From: Vigna angularis | Taxonomy: Eukaryota > Streptophyta > Magnoliopsida > Fabales > Fabaceae | Assembly (NCBI RefSeq): GCF_016808095.1 | Contig: NC_068974.1 | Location: 12,710,001 to 12,774,000, forward strand | Reading direction: 5' to 3' | DNA: 64,000 nt | In this document: piece by piece, positions 1-11,602 of the stretch | Layout of the letters: each line of letters begins with the position of its first letter | How positions within the stretch are numbered: position 1 is the stretch's first letter | Notes under the pieces: model-generated | The model's database searches: none | Told to the model about the DNA's origin: nothing | The model's input: only the letters and a program-made list of their open reading frames with translations | Position numbers and translations under genes: made by a program

Positions 1-1066
1 ATAACATTTCAATTTTTAGTTTACTAAAATCTATAATCAACATAAATTTCACAATTTAAATTTAAATTTTATTTTTATTTTATTGGACATCTTAATTATA
101 AATTGATTTTATTGAAAAAAAAAATCCTAAATTATTATCTCAAAAGTTCTTCTAGTTTATCTCTCTCAACATTTGTATTATTATATGTTTTCATATAAAA
201 ACGATATTATCAAATGTAGATCATCAAATCAAATAAAATAAGAGTGAGCTAATATACAAATAACTAATCTTACCATCACAATTTATAACTAAACAATATA
301 AAAGTCACGTTATAATACTCAATCAACCTTCTAATCCAACCTATGATCATATTATAGTTCAAAACAAAACAACATTACAACTACTCGTAATTTTACACCC
401 TAATTCAACATACAAATGGTTTCAATGCAAAGTATACATTCATACAAAGCTACTTAAGAAATTACTTTCACAGTAATTACACCCTTTCATAAAGTTTTCA
501 GCCTTTCATTCTTTAAGAACTAAGTAAATACCAAGTTCTTAACTACAATTAATACACATATCAGACCATCCATTCGCTCATCATAATCGTTATAACTAGT
601 CATTATTCTTATAATCTTATGAATATAGTTCAGTTTTCACTTTTATCTCAAAGAAACATATGAAAGTTGTGTCACACACAAGCTTTATCCATCACTCGCT
701 CCTATGGAAATAAAATATATTATATTTACCAAAAGTCTTATGAACGCTCAAAATCCACGACTCTCCAGAGTTTTATGGACAAAATCTCCTACCTTTTGTT
801 GAAACATATCACATTTTCATTCCAACAACCAATACATATTATACTATATAAAATATACCGATCGGAGGTAATAGTCATTTATGGGCAGCTAGCAGGTATA
901 TTAGCAGGGGTATTAATGAGTTAGATTGTCTTATGCTTTACAAATATACGGTATTAATAATTGATTATTGGGTTTGATTGCCTAAAAATATACTACATTA
1001 ATGGTAATCAATGTGCTTGGCTATCACAAACCCTGTAAATATATGATTGATGTCTAGGTAAAATAA

Positions 1067-1168
1067 CATCAATCTATTATAACGAAATATAGATCTCTTT
1101 ATGAAACATATCTGACACATCAATCTATTATAACGAAATATAGACCTCTTTATGAAACATATCTGACT
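1067..1168. repeat. 51-bp tandem duplication
   Basis: Two adjacent copies of a 51-bp unit begin at 1067 and 1118 with the same word (catcaatctattataacg). They differ at only a couple of positions, so the duplication is recent. Confidence 0.85.
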
Positions 1169-1720
1169 TGAGCGTCGGAGTGTCAGATCAACAACCCATC
1201 AGAGTGAATTGCGTTCTCAGAGAGGATTGGACGACTGAAAGAGAGCAGAGCAAGGATGGGACAAATTCAACCGAAACATATTTTCAAACAAATAAAATGA
1301 AACAAAATAACATATATAACTTCTAATAAAATTACCTTAAATTTACTATAAATATTATATATAATATCCTAACAACATTATAAAATATTAGAATCTACAT
1401 TAGATATAACATGCTAACAAAACCTTTTATAACTATTTATTCACTCCACCTATCAAACCTCATACTGTCCATGGCAACCCAGTTCCACGCAATATATATT
1501 AATTAGGCACCTAACCCCAAAATTATCTACATTGCTAAGACACCCACTTAAAAGAAAAAAAGTCACCAACCGTGTACAATTTGTTGCAGCCATTCCTTAT
1601 AGTTTTTGAAAAAACCCAAATCACAATTTTATTTATAATAAAGACAAAACCGCCGTTCCTACACATCAAACTATAAAAACTTTAATTTTCATATGGATTA
1701 TAAATTATAACACCTAATAG

Positions 1721-1721
<1 letters not shown>

Positions 1722-1775
<54 letters not shown>
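1722..1775. repeat. (AT)n microsatellite
   Basis: About 27 uninterrupted AT dinucleotides. The open frame crossing it on the minus strand is a poly-Tyr/Ile artefact. Confidence 0.95.
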
Positions 1776-1778
<3 letters not shown>

Positions 1779-2361
1779 GCACGTAATGGTATTATAAAGA
1801 AGCATGAACTCCATATGCTTTAAAGTGTCAAACCACAATTTCATTCCATTCTTTAGACGTAAAAATAAGATAATAATAATAAAAAAAAACAAAACACAAT
1901 TTTGATTGTAAAATAAATATTTCAAACCAAGGAATTATATTGTGGAGAAGATAATAAAAAGTAGTTAGTTCCTCTTACCTGAATTGTTATTTCTATTCTA
2001 ACCCTTGATATTCTTGTATTTGTTTTTATCCTAGTGACTCAACGACGGAGTCTCAAAAGAACATACTATCCCAAACCTCTACTTAAAGAAAAGAAAACAA
2101 ATAATTAAATTACGTCTTATTTTACATTTATTATATTTCTCAAAGTAAAGAAAACAAACAAACTTCACAAATATTTCAAAACAAATTTTAAAAATTGTCT
2201 ATAAAAAACATTATCGATAAAAGTTAAACATAAAAAATTTTTATGTATACTTTAATCAAATAAATTGACTTTATCTTATGTTTAATCGATATAAAACTAT
2301 CACTAAAAGTGTTTATAGTTTGAGGACAATGAGAGAAAATATATGAGGGATACAACAATGT

Positions 2362-4230
2362 TGTAACATCCCAAAATATATAGTATAAACTATATAAATA
2401 GTAGTCAGCATTATAATATAATAGAACAGTTAAAGACTTGTAGATAAAGGATTAATCTTACAATCATCCAAAATGGCTATAAAATTTGAAACTTTATATC
2501 CAATAGAGTATTTCAAAACTATACAAAATAACTAAGAAATCCTAACTAAACTAGACAGCAGCGTCATCACCCTCCAAGGCCTGCTCTAGAGGAACCTCGT
2601 CTACCTCTGCTCACATCCAAATGGATGATCATTGCAAAATAAAACACCACAAGAACAACATACAAACACAAGCAGAAGGGTGAGCTAGATATACAAAGAT
2701 CATACAGTTATAATACCATGTAACATACAAAGTCCACTCAACCAAAGTATACTAGATCACACATCCTAACATGTTATATTCTAGACTTGACTCGTCCAAA
2801 CTTAGAATGATTGTCGAGGTATGACAGGTTATGCACCTTTGCAAAGGCATTGCCAATGGGTTTCACCCTACCACACTCACGAGGTTAGTCTGTTCCGGAC
2901 CTTGGGGAATACTGGAAGCCCCCAAGACTAAGACTTCCTGCTACTCCTCACGACATGGTTCAATCCTCTCTACTTGAGAATGAAAGACCATTGGAGTTTC
3001 AGGATAACCCCCAAGACTGAGCTCCTGCATTCATTCTAAACAACCTGGAATCTCACTAAGAGATTCTACAATGAAACTTACCTTCAGCCCTTTAAATCAT
3101 ATACTTTTTATTTGGAATTGAACTCATAATAATTCTCAATTATATACAAACATCCACCTTCAAACATAATTCACAATACATACCACAAGTAGTTTAATAA
3201 ACTCAAAACAAAGTAATTAAAGAGAAACTGTTTCAAACCTTTCGCTCTGCGCACCCAATTTGCAAGGCGAAACCAGGAGTCCCTCGCATAGCGATCTGTC
3301 TCGCTATTCGAATTAACTCGCAGAGGTACTAGACCTCAACCTCTCGCATAACGCCCCATGTCGCTATGCGAGAACCCAAACAGAGACCAACCTTCCCAAA
3401 CCACTCGCTATGCTTCCTTTTTCGCTATTCGAATAAAATTAGAAATAACTCCAGACCCCAACCAGGCGCATAGCGCCCTGATTCGCCATGTGAACCGGTA
3501 GACAGAGAGCAACCCTCTCCAACCATTCGAAAAATGCACCAACTCATTGTGCGAATGTCTAGACAGAGAGCAACCTCTCAAGTCATTCGCAAAGTGCACC
3601 AACGCGCTGTGCGAATGCCCTTGGCAGAGAGCAGCTCACCATAGCGACTCGCTATGTGAAACTATTCGCATAGCGAGTCTGCATAATCTACAGAACAAAA
3701 TTCTGCAGATTTATGCAACTCAACCACAATATACCAATTCTAACAATTTCTCCCAACTTCTAACACTCTTAAATTGTATAATATACCTAATTAAACTTGG
3801 CTAAGTGATCCTAAACATGCCTACCACCAATCTAAAGTGATTATGAACCAGTTCTTACTCTAAAACATTCAATTCCTCAACTTAAAGACCCAAATTCAAT
3901 TTTACCGCTTTGCACAGGTTTTTGACCATTTAAAAGACCCACACAAGTTACAAATGACTTACCTATACTGCCTAAACAGACCAAACAAGCCACTGACCTC
4001 AAATTCTCAAATTCAGTACCTCACTTCCTCTAAAAGGACCTAAAACACTACCAATTCACTTAACTTTCTATCTAATCAATATTATAACAGAATACAATCA
4101 TCTAACACACTCAATTACAGTTGCACATCACATCTAATCAATTCACAAACAACATTTCATAGTTTCATCAATAAACATTCAAAGAATACATGATTTAATC
4201 TACACAAGAACTACATTTCAGCTCAAGCAG
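2362..4230 (-). repeat. 3' LTR of gypsy 1 (truncated)
   Basis: It starts with tgtaacatccc and matches the right LTR (8859 onward, resumed at 13829) until about 4228 (right-LTR equivalent about 15612). The last roughly 580 bp of the right LTR (15612-16189) are absent, and the sequence jumps directly into 3' noncoding/integrase DNA. It contains the paired-palindrome array at 3284-3690. Confidence 0.85.
3284..3690. repeat. 61-bp tandem array of paired TCGCNTNGCGA motifs (left LTR)
   Basis: Units start near 3284, 3344, 3405, 3466, 3527 and 3587, giving a period of 60-61 bp. Each holds two variants of a TCGCATAGCGA-type motif whose starts are exactly 17 bp apart (3284/3301, 3344/3361, 3405/3422, 3466/3483, 3527/3544, 3587/3604). 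The copies are diverged but the spacing is conserved. Confidence 0.8.
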
Positions 4231-4333
4231 TAGACTAAACAGCTCAAAAATTAGACTTACAATAGAACAGGTGAGGATAAGACTCCCTCATGACATCCTC
4301 TAACTCCCAAGTAGAGTCACCTGTCCTACTAAC

Positions 4334-5355
4334 CTAGATAACTTTGACTAGACTGATGGTTTTGCCCATAAGTTGCTTGGTTTGGCTCTCCACAATCCTA
4401 ACAGGCTGCACTTCAACAGACAGATCTTCCCTCACTTGCACGTCTTCAGCTTCTAACACATGAGATGGATCAGGCACATACTTCCTGAGTTGTGAAACAT
4501 GGAACACTGAATGAAGATTCGTCAGCTGGGGTGGCATGACTATCTCATACGCAACTGGCCCCACACGTCTCAAGATTTGATAAGGACCAAGATACCCAGG
4601 AGATAGCTTCCTAGCACAAATGACTCTTCCCACACCAGTAGTAGGAGTCACTCTGAGGAAAACATGATCCCCAACTGCAAACTTCAAAGGTCTCCGTCTC
4701 TGATCAACATAGGACTTCTGCCTACTCTGAGACGCCTGCATCCTCTCTTGAATCAACTTCACTTTATCTTTAGTCTGCTGAATCAAATAGGGTCCGGTCA
4801 ACACTGATTTTCCCTCTTGAAACCAACAAAGATGCGTTCTACATTTTCTTCCATACAATGCCTCAAACGGTGCCATACCAATACTGGCCTGATAAATGTT
4901 GTTGTAGGTGAACTCCACCAACGACAAGACCTCATCCCAGACTCCTAAGTGACTCCTAAGTGATCCAAGACACACGTCCTCAACAAATCCTCAAGTGACT
5001 GGATCGTTCTCTCTGACTGGTCATCAGTCTGGGGATGATACGTTGAAGTCATCTGTAGTCTGCTGCCCATCTCACTCTAAAGCGTCTGCCAGAATCTATA
5101 AGTGAACCGCAAATCTCTATCTGAAATAATCCTAGAAGGTACCCCATGCAATCTCACAACCTCTCTGATATACAATTGTGCCAGCTTTGCCATCGACATT
5201 CTCAAATTTACGGTTAAGAAATGAGCACTTTTTGTCAACCTGTCCACAATCACCCAAATAACATCATGACCTCTAACCGTGTGTGGCAAATGGGTAACAA
5301 AATCCATAGCTATGCTATCCCATTTCCACTTAGGAATCTCCAATTGGTGCAACAA
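4334..5355 (-). pseudogene. Gypsy 1 integrase (broken)
   Basis: Two blocks of integrase remain. The block at 5355-5077 carries the start of the catalytic core ([13 protein letters not shown], then [10 protein letters not shown] and ISDRDLRF). The block at 4975-4334 carries the core end and C-terminal domain: a LVEFTYNN-like motif, the GDHVFLRVTP / GPYQILRRVG / VFHVSQLRKYVPDPSH series typical of Tekay-type elements. A frame break and stops separate them. The N-terminal zinc-binding part is largely lost: around 5370-5400 the sequence lacks a stretch still present in gypsy 2 near 37080. Integrase would insert the cDNA into the chromosome, but this copy cannot be translated whole. Confidence 0.88.
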
Positions 5356-5593
5356 ACCATCGGGTCTCTGATGCTACATCTCTCTTCATCCCAAACCACC
5401 AGAAAGATTCCTTGAGATCCTGATACATTTTAGTCATGCCAGGATGCATGCTAAAACAACTCTGATGATCCTCCTCAAGGATCAATCTCCTCAACTCAGA
5501 ATCACTAGGAACACAGACCCTGCCTCTGAACTGCAGTATACCATCAGTCCCTACTACGAAGTCTCTGCCCTAATCTGTACCACTCAACGGTGC

Positions 5594-6200
5594 TTACCTA
5601 TGTAGCTCGACATCTGCCAACTGTTTCTCCCTGATATGACCCAATAGATCGCTCGACACCACAAGACTGTTGCATCTGATACTATCAGGTTCGAACTCAA
5701 CATGCAACCTCAAGTCTTTGAATGTCTCAACCAACTCCAATTCTCTAACCATCAAAGCAGCCAAATGCACTGTCTTCCTACTCAACGCATCTGCAACCAC
5801 ATTCGCCTTCCCAGGATGATATAGGAGATCAAACTCATAATCCTTCAGAAACTCCATCCATCTCCTCTGCCTCACATTCAGTTCCTTCTGATCAAAGAGA
5901 TACTTCAAACTCTTGTAATCATTGAATACCTGAAACTGCGCACCATAAAGATAGTGCCTCCAAATATTCAAGGCAAACACAATTGCTGCCAACTCCAAGT
6001 CATGAGTGGGATAATTCTTCTCATGAACCTTGAGTTGCCTTGAAGCATAGACAATTATTTTCCTTTCTTGCATCAGAACATAGCCTAATTCCTGATAAGA
6101 AGCATCGTAGAAAACCTCAAAAGGTTTACCTGTGTCTAGGATAACCAACACTAGAGCACTACTCAATCTTTGCTTTAGCTCTTGAAAGTAGACTCACACT
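5594..6200 (-). pseudogene. Gypsy 1 RNase H
   Basis: An open stretch of about 190 codons carries the RNase H fold of Ty3/gypsy elements: FEVFYDAS near the start, VYASRQLK, the [10 protein letters not shown] block, [12 protein letters not shown], and the linker ending in [15 protein letters not shown]. The usual aspartate context TDH reads NDY here. It would degrade the RNA strand during reverse transcription. It is separated from the RT by a frame break near 6170-6350. Confidence 0.88.
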
Positions 6201-6348
6201 GATCCGTCCAAGCAAAAGGCTGATCCTTCCTCGTCAACGGCGTCACAATCCTGGAGAAACCCTCAATGAAAAGACGGTAATAGCCCGCTAAACCTACAAA
6301 GCTTCTGATCTCAGTAGCTGACTTCGGTCTTTCCCACTGAAATACTGC

Positions 6349-7435
6349 CTAAACCTTAGCTGGATCCACAGAAATCCCACCAGCAAATATCACATGGCCT
6401 AGAAACTGAACTTCTTCCAACCAAAAATCACACGTAGACAGTTTATCATACAACTTCTCTCTTAAAATCTCAAGCACTATCTTAAGGAGATCCTCATGCT
6501 CCTCTCGCGTCTTAGAATAAATAAGTATATCATCTATAAAGATGACAACAAACTTATCTAAGAACGGCCTGAAGATTCTGTTCATATAATCCATGAATAT
6601 GGTTAGAGCGTTAGTCACACCAAAAGGCATAACTACATACTCTGGACCTGAAGGCAGTCTTCTGCAGATCACCTGCCTTTACAAGAATCTGATGATAACT
6701 TGACCTCAGGTCTATCTTGGAGAACACCGTAACTCTATGCAGTTGATCCATCAAGTCATCAATCTTAGGTAGAGGGTACTTGTTCTTGATGGTTAACTTA
6801 TTCAACTGTCTGTAATCTATACACAACCTGGAGCTACCATCCTTTTTCTTGACAAGCAACACAGGTGCGCCCCACGGCGATACACTTGGTCTGATGAACT
6901 GCTTCTCCAACAAATCTTCAATCTGATTCTTCAACTCAGCTAACTCTGCTAGAGCCATTCGATACGGAGCTATTGACACTGGCCCTGCACCTGGCACCAG
7001 ATCAATAGAGTATTCAACCTCCCGTTGAGGAGGCAATTCTGGCACTTCCTCAGGAAACACATCCAGAAAGTCACTCATAATGGAGTGATTCACCCCCTGA
7101 CTACGCTGCTCCACCTCCAGATGAGTTAGCACCATGAAACAAACTGAACCCCCAACCAACTCTTGCCTCTCTTGTCCCGAAGATAACAATGTCGGCTCCT
7201 CCACCTCAGGAAACAACAATTTCTTCTCACCGCAGTCTATAAGGATGCGATTGGCAGATAGCCAATCCATCTCTAAGATCACCTTTAACCTTTGTAGAGG
7301 TAAACAAATCAAGTTCACCTTGAACTGACGCCCTTCTACTACCACGGAACATCTAGCACAAACCCTAGATGTCTTAACCAACCCCGAAGTGGGAGTAGAT
7401 ATAGTTATATCATATTGTAGCTCCCTCATTTCCAA
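6349..7435 (-). pseudogene. Gypsy 1 protease end plus reverse transcriptase (frameshifted)
   Basis: The reading frame from 7435 covers the end of the retroviral-type protease ([18 protein letters not shown]), a hinge with [16 protein letters not shown], then RT fingers/palm ([50 protein letters not shown]). A frameshift and small deletion near 6670 move the rest to another frame, which keeps [11 protein letters not shown] and the catalytic [10 protein letters not shown] box. Just upstream of 7435 the protease active-site motif, normally DSGA, reads VSGA, and a stop follows a few codons later. Confidence 0.88.
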
Positions 7436-7559
7436 CCCCAGATCCTCTACACAAGACTTTTACACAAAAGAGTGTGTCGCTCCAGAAACAAACAATACAC
7501 AACACGACTTCCCAAACAACAAACAACACCCAATGATGAGATTACCTGAGTTAGCCGCC

Positions 7560-8710
7560 TAAGCTCCCGTCAACGCATAAACTCTATCAACTGCCTGTGG
7601 TCTGCCACCACCCCTATGCACTGATCTCCCCGCCTGATGAGTCTGTGAACCTGCCCTCCTGATCGTAGGACAGTCCCTAGCATAATGACCATCTCGACGA
7701 CAGATGTTACACCTCTTAAACCCCACCATCTAAGGGCAAGCTGACTGAAGATGTGGACCTCTACACATATAACATCTCACAACACTAGAGACACTAGACT
7801 GCCCCGAATGAACTGAAGGCTGAGAGGAAGAACCCCTAGACCTAGAAGAGGATGGTCTAGGATAAGGGGTCCTTTTAGAACTGAAGCTGCCCCTGGACGC
7901 CACCGGTCCTCCAACCCTCAGTGGTTGGCTTTACTAGCTCTCAACTTCTCTCTTTGTTTTCTCTAAGACCTTGGCCCTCTCCATTAACACTGGAAATTCT
8001 TTGATGCAAAGGCCAGCCCCCAGTAATTTCACATCACCCCTCAAACCGTTCTCAAATTTCCTGCATTGCCACTCCTCATCCATGGCTAAGGTGTGAAAAC
8101 GAAGCAAATGCTTGAATCTATCTGCATACTCTAAAACAGTCATATTCCCTTAGACTAACTGTAGAAACTCCACCTCCTTGGCAAACCTTACACTGTCTGG
8201 AAAGTACATAGTGTAAAATTTCCTCTTAAAAACTTCCCAGGAAATTTGGATTCCACTGCTTTCCAACAAAGACCTGGTGTTGCTCCACCAATGGCTAGCT
8301 TCCCTAGATAACAGATATTCTGAGAAAGCCAACCTATTCACCTCCGGACACATCTTAGCATTATAAATCCTCTCTATATCTCTAAACCATTGATCCGCTT
8401 CATCACGACTGCATTTTCTAGGAAACTTAGTTGGATGATGTTGAAGGAAGCTTTCCAAGCTCCACTCTTGAGGCTGATAAGATGAAGAAGGTCCTATTAT
8501 AGCCCTACAGCTTAACATCAAATCTAAATATTGCCTCTGGGATGTCTCAACTGACACCCTGGAAACTTCCAACTACTGCAAAGCCACAGTATGCTGATTA
8601 ACCAATGCAGTGTTCTGTTATTGCATTGCTTCCAACACATACTCCATCATTCACATCACGTTGGAAGTTTCAGGGTTATAGGGTGGAGAAGGAGGAGACC
8701 TATCTGCCAT
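7560..8710 (-). pseudogene. Gypsy 1 gag with two zinc knuckles
   Basis: The likely start is the ATG at 8708-8710, just inside the primer-binding site. Several stops interrupt the first 50 codons. The segment 8572-7934 carries a retrotransposon gag core (EADQWFRDIERIY, LLSREASHWW, WEVFKRKFYTMYFPDS, LVxGNMTVLEYADRF). One in-frame TAG at 8150-8152 lies exactly where LVQG is expected. Downstream, around 7640-7760, are two CCHC knuckles. One is regular (CNICRRDGHYARDC). The other has one residue too few between C2 and H (CYMCRGPHLQSAC). Gag would form the particle and bind RNA. Confidence 0.8.
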
Positions 8711-8842
8711 CTTCTATTCACACAGAGAGAAAAAGCTGTTAGTCTAACTCAAAGAGATAAGGACAACCACTATACAAAGCTAAGAGTACACAAACACAAG
8801 CAAGACACACTCAAAACCTACAAGATTCCTAAAGAAAGAACT

Positions 8843-8855
8843 GCTCTGATACCAT
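8843..8855 (-). promoter_or_regulatory. Gypsy 1 primer-binding site
   Basis: The minus strand reads ATGGTATCAGAGC, complementary to the 3' end of initiator tRNA-Met. It lies 3 bp inside the LTR end at 8859, fixing the element's polarity. Confidence 0.9.
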
Positions 8856-8858
8856 TAA

Positions 8859-8958
8859 TGTAACATCCCAAAATATATAGTATAAACTATAAAATAGTAG
8901 TCAACATTATAATATGATAGAATAGTTAAAGACTTGTAGATAAAGGATTAATCTTACA
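8859..8958 (-). repeat. 5' LTR of gypsy 1, inner 100 bp
   Basis: It begins with tgtaacatccc as at 2362 and stays parallel to the left LTR up to ttaca at 8954-8958. There the copia element starts. The LTR resumes at 13829. Confidence 0.92.
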
Positions 8959-10022
8959 TGTGACCAATAAGGAGCATTGGTACTTTGAAGATAAATGATT
9001 TTGATGATGCTGCAAGAAATAAACTCGAAGAATCAAGTTATAATTGTTTTAAAAGAGCTTTTGTAGTTTGCAAATGTATTAGGAAAGATTTCAAACATGT
9101 AAAACTTAGAAATCTCGTATCTTTAAGATAGTTACGTATATAATCGATTATGTGGTAGAATAATGGATTATCATGAACTTTCTTGAAAAACCATTTCGCT
9201 CTAGAATAATCGATTATTACTTCAAATAATCGATTATCACTGGTTCTGATGAGAACTGCCCATGTCCCTGGAATAATCGATTGTTCCTCAGGATAATCGA
9301 TTATCACTTTTTGAAAAATCCTATAAGAGACTTGAATAATCGATTGTCACTAACAATAATCAATTACCACTGGCAGTTGTAATGTGTCTTTTCAATTTCA
9401 GACTAGTTATCTATATATAGTTGTTTTAAAACCCTTAGAGGGTTAACTTTTCATTTTGAGAGTATTAGAGCTTTGTGCCTAAGGCAAGCTCTTTGAGAGT
9501 GAAAATGGATCTATGCCATTTGAGAATACAATTTGTCTGAGGAAGTTCTCAAGTGATAGAGTTGCTTAAGTCAAGTCTTGTGAATAGGAGAAGCTCGCGC
9601 TTAGTGTGTCTAAGGTTGGAGCGGTTCTCTTCAAGTTGGTTGAGCATGTTCTTCCGGTTCATTTGTCGAAGGAAGGTTCTTCCGTTCGTTTGTCGAACGA
9701 AAGGTCTTCTCGTTTCTTAATCTTTACTTCATATCTTGTAATTTGTACAAACATTATTTTAGTGAAAAAGGTTAATCACTATTCATAGTGATTAATGACT
9801 GGACATAGAATCTTTTGATTCGAACCAGGATAAAATTTCTGTGTTGATTTTCTTGAACTCTACACTCTTTTAACTCTTAGCACATCAACTGTTTGATAAA
9901 AGTTCTTTAAGAAAATAAATTTTTGAAACCGACTATTTTAACTTGATTTGTGACCGTAACACGCTTTCCGCTATTTTATTCCGCTGCGCGACTCTACGAT
10001 ACTGCTTGTCCTGATACCGACA
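8959..10022 (+). repeat. 5' LTR of nested copia
   Basis: TG...CA bounded, 1064 bp. It carries four pairs of ATAATCGATTAT-type palindromes at 9140-9370 and two copies of a 28-bp unit (starting near 9648 and 9676). A TATA-like tatatatag follows near 9413. Confidence 0.92.
9140..9370. repeat. Paired ATAATCGATTAT palindromes, about 66-bp period
   Basis: Motif starts are at 9140/9160, 9206/9226, 9273/9293 and 9336/9356. Every pair is exactly 20 bp apart, and pairs recur every 63-67 bp. Some copies carry one substitution. The same array is in the 3' LTR (about 12914-13145), and two more pairs at 19-21 bp spacing lie inside the element (11808/11829, 11881/11900). Confidence 0.88.
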
Positions 10023-10023
10023 A

Positions 10024-10036
10024 TTGGTATCAGAGC
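10024..10036 (+). promoter_or_regulatory. Copia primer-binding site
   Basis: ttggtatcagagc follows the LTR end after one base. It is complementary to initiator tRNA-Met. Confidence 0.92.
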
Positions 10037-10067
10037 TTGCTTTGATAGTTTTTAAAATTTTTCGAAA

Positions 10068-11602
10068 ATGGACGGTCATAACCAAGTTTATGCTGAGGGT
10101 GCTTCTATTGATAGACCTCCTTTGTTTGTGGGGGAAAATTATGCGTTTTGGAAAATAAGAATGCAAATATTTTTAGAGTCAATTGACAGGGGTATTTGGG
10201 AAGTTGTTTTGAATGGTGTAGAGGAAGAAAAACCATATTTTCAATGGACTGCTGAAGAAAATAGACGAGCCCAATTTGATATAAAAGCTCGCAATATAAT
10301 ATCCTCTACTTTGGTATTAGATGAATTTTACAGGATTTGAGTGTGCAAAACGACTCAAGAGATGTGGGAAGTTCTTCGAGTAACCCATGAAGGAACCAAG
10401 GATGTGAAGCGTGCTAGGAAAAACACCCTGATACAGGAGTATGAGATGTTCAGGATGCAACAGGGTGAAACCATCGCTGATGTGCAAACACACATATCGT
10501 CAATCATCTTTTTGGTTTAGGTAAGAAATTTGACACTGACGAATTAAATGTTAAAATTTTGAAATCATTGAACAGGACATGACAACCAAAGGTTACTGCG
10601 ATAACTGAGTCTCAGGACTTGACGTCCATGTCTATGGCTGTGCTTTTTGGAAAGTTGAGAGAGCACGAGCTCGAGTTGAATAGATTGAGTGCTGAGGAAG
10701 CCCAAGGAAAGAAGAAAACATTGGTCTTCAAATCTGAACATTTAAAAATTAAGAGTTTAGAAAAGGACGAGGAATCTGAAGATGGAGACTCAGACGACGA
10801 AGAAATGATTTGCATGTTTGGAAAATTCAACAAGTTCATGAAATCTAAAGGCAATGAACAAATTAGAAAGGACAGGAAGAAGAAACAAAGATCTTCTTCA
10901 AATTACAGGTGCTATGGTTGTAGAGAAAAAGGGCACGTTAATGCAGATTGTCCAAACCTCAAAAAGAAGTCTTTCAAGAAGAAGAATCCTTATGCTGCGT
11001 GAGAGGATAATGCATCAAGCACTTCTAGTTCAAGTGTCTCCAATGAAGAAGCCAACTTGTGTTTAACTGTTATTATTGATGACACTGCAAGCCAAGTAAG
11101 TTGCTCTAGCCTTGAGACTAGTGAATTTGATGTACAAAAGACTTTTCTTGAATTGCTTGATGAATCTGAAAAATTGAATGTTGCTCATAAAAATTTGCAA
11201 AAGGAATTTAAAGAATTGCGAATTAAATATGAGAAGGCATTAGATGAGGAAGTAAGTTTGAGAAATAAAATTTGCAACTTGGAAATGAAAGAGTCTTCAA
11301 ATGTTGAACATCCTGTTGATTGTCTTTCATGTAAGAGTCATATCCTTGACATTGATATTCTTGAAAATCTTCTTGAAGTTGCAACTAGAAAAAGGTTTAT
11401 AAAAACAAAAGTGTTTTTAAAAGTAAAAACCAAATTAAAAGAGTCCGTAGAGTATGGGTTGAAAAAGGAACTGTGTTATAGAAACCCAAATGATGTCACA
11501 TGTTTTTACTATATGAAAAAGGGGCACACTTCAAATAAATGTAGAATAAAACATTTTGATGTTCCTAATGGAAAATATGTTTGGATTCCTGTTATAAAGT
11601 AA
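10068..11602 (+). pseudogene. Copia gag (frameshifted, stops)
   Basis: An ATG at 10068, 30 bp after the primer site, opens a typical copia gag N-terminus (PPLFVGENYAFWKIRMQIFL). A TGA ends it at 10338, and a frameshift near 10505 moves the frame. The frame covering 10619-11602 carries an acidic stretch, a basic stretch and a CCHC knuckle (CYGCREKGHVNADC; C98, C101, H106, C111 counting from 10619). It then has a TGA at 11000, a coiled-coil-like Leu/Lys/Glu region, and a second knuckle-like CFYYMKKGHTSNKC before ending at 11602. Gag would package the RNA, but at least two stops and a frameshift make this copy non-functional. Confidence 0.85.

Larger units (their letters stand above)
1..2356. 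other. AT-rich intergenic DNA
   Basis: No convincing gene is visible. The open frames are short and low in complexity. The stretch holds a 51-bp tandem duplication and an AT microsatellite, listed separately. Around 1165-1260 there is a slightly GC-richer patch that looks like a small decayed LTR fragment, which is inference only. Confidence 0.6.

Noticed and set aside
1698..1925. Open frame with a Tyr-Ile run
   Set aside because: Translation of the AT microsatellite.
3408..3804. Open frames within the gypsy LTR
   Set aside because: They cross the palindrome array and are not conserved as reading frames between the two LTRs.
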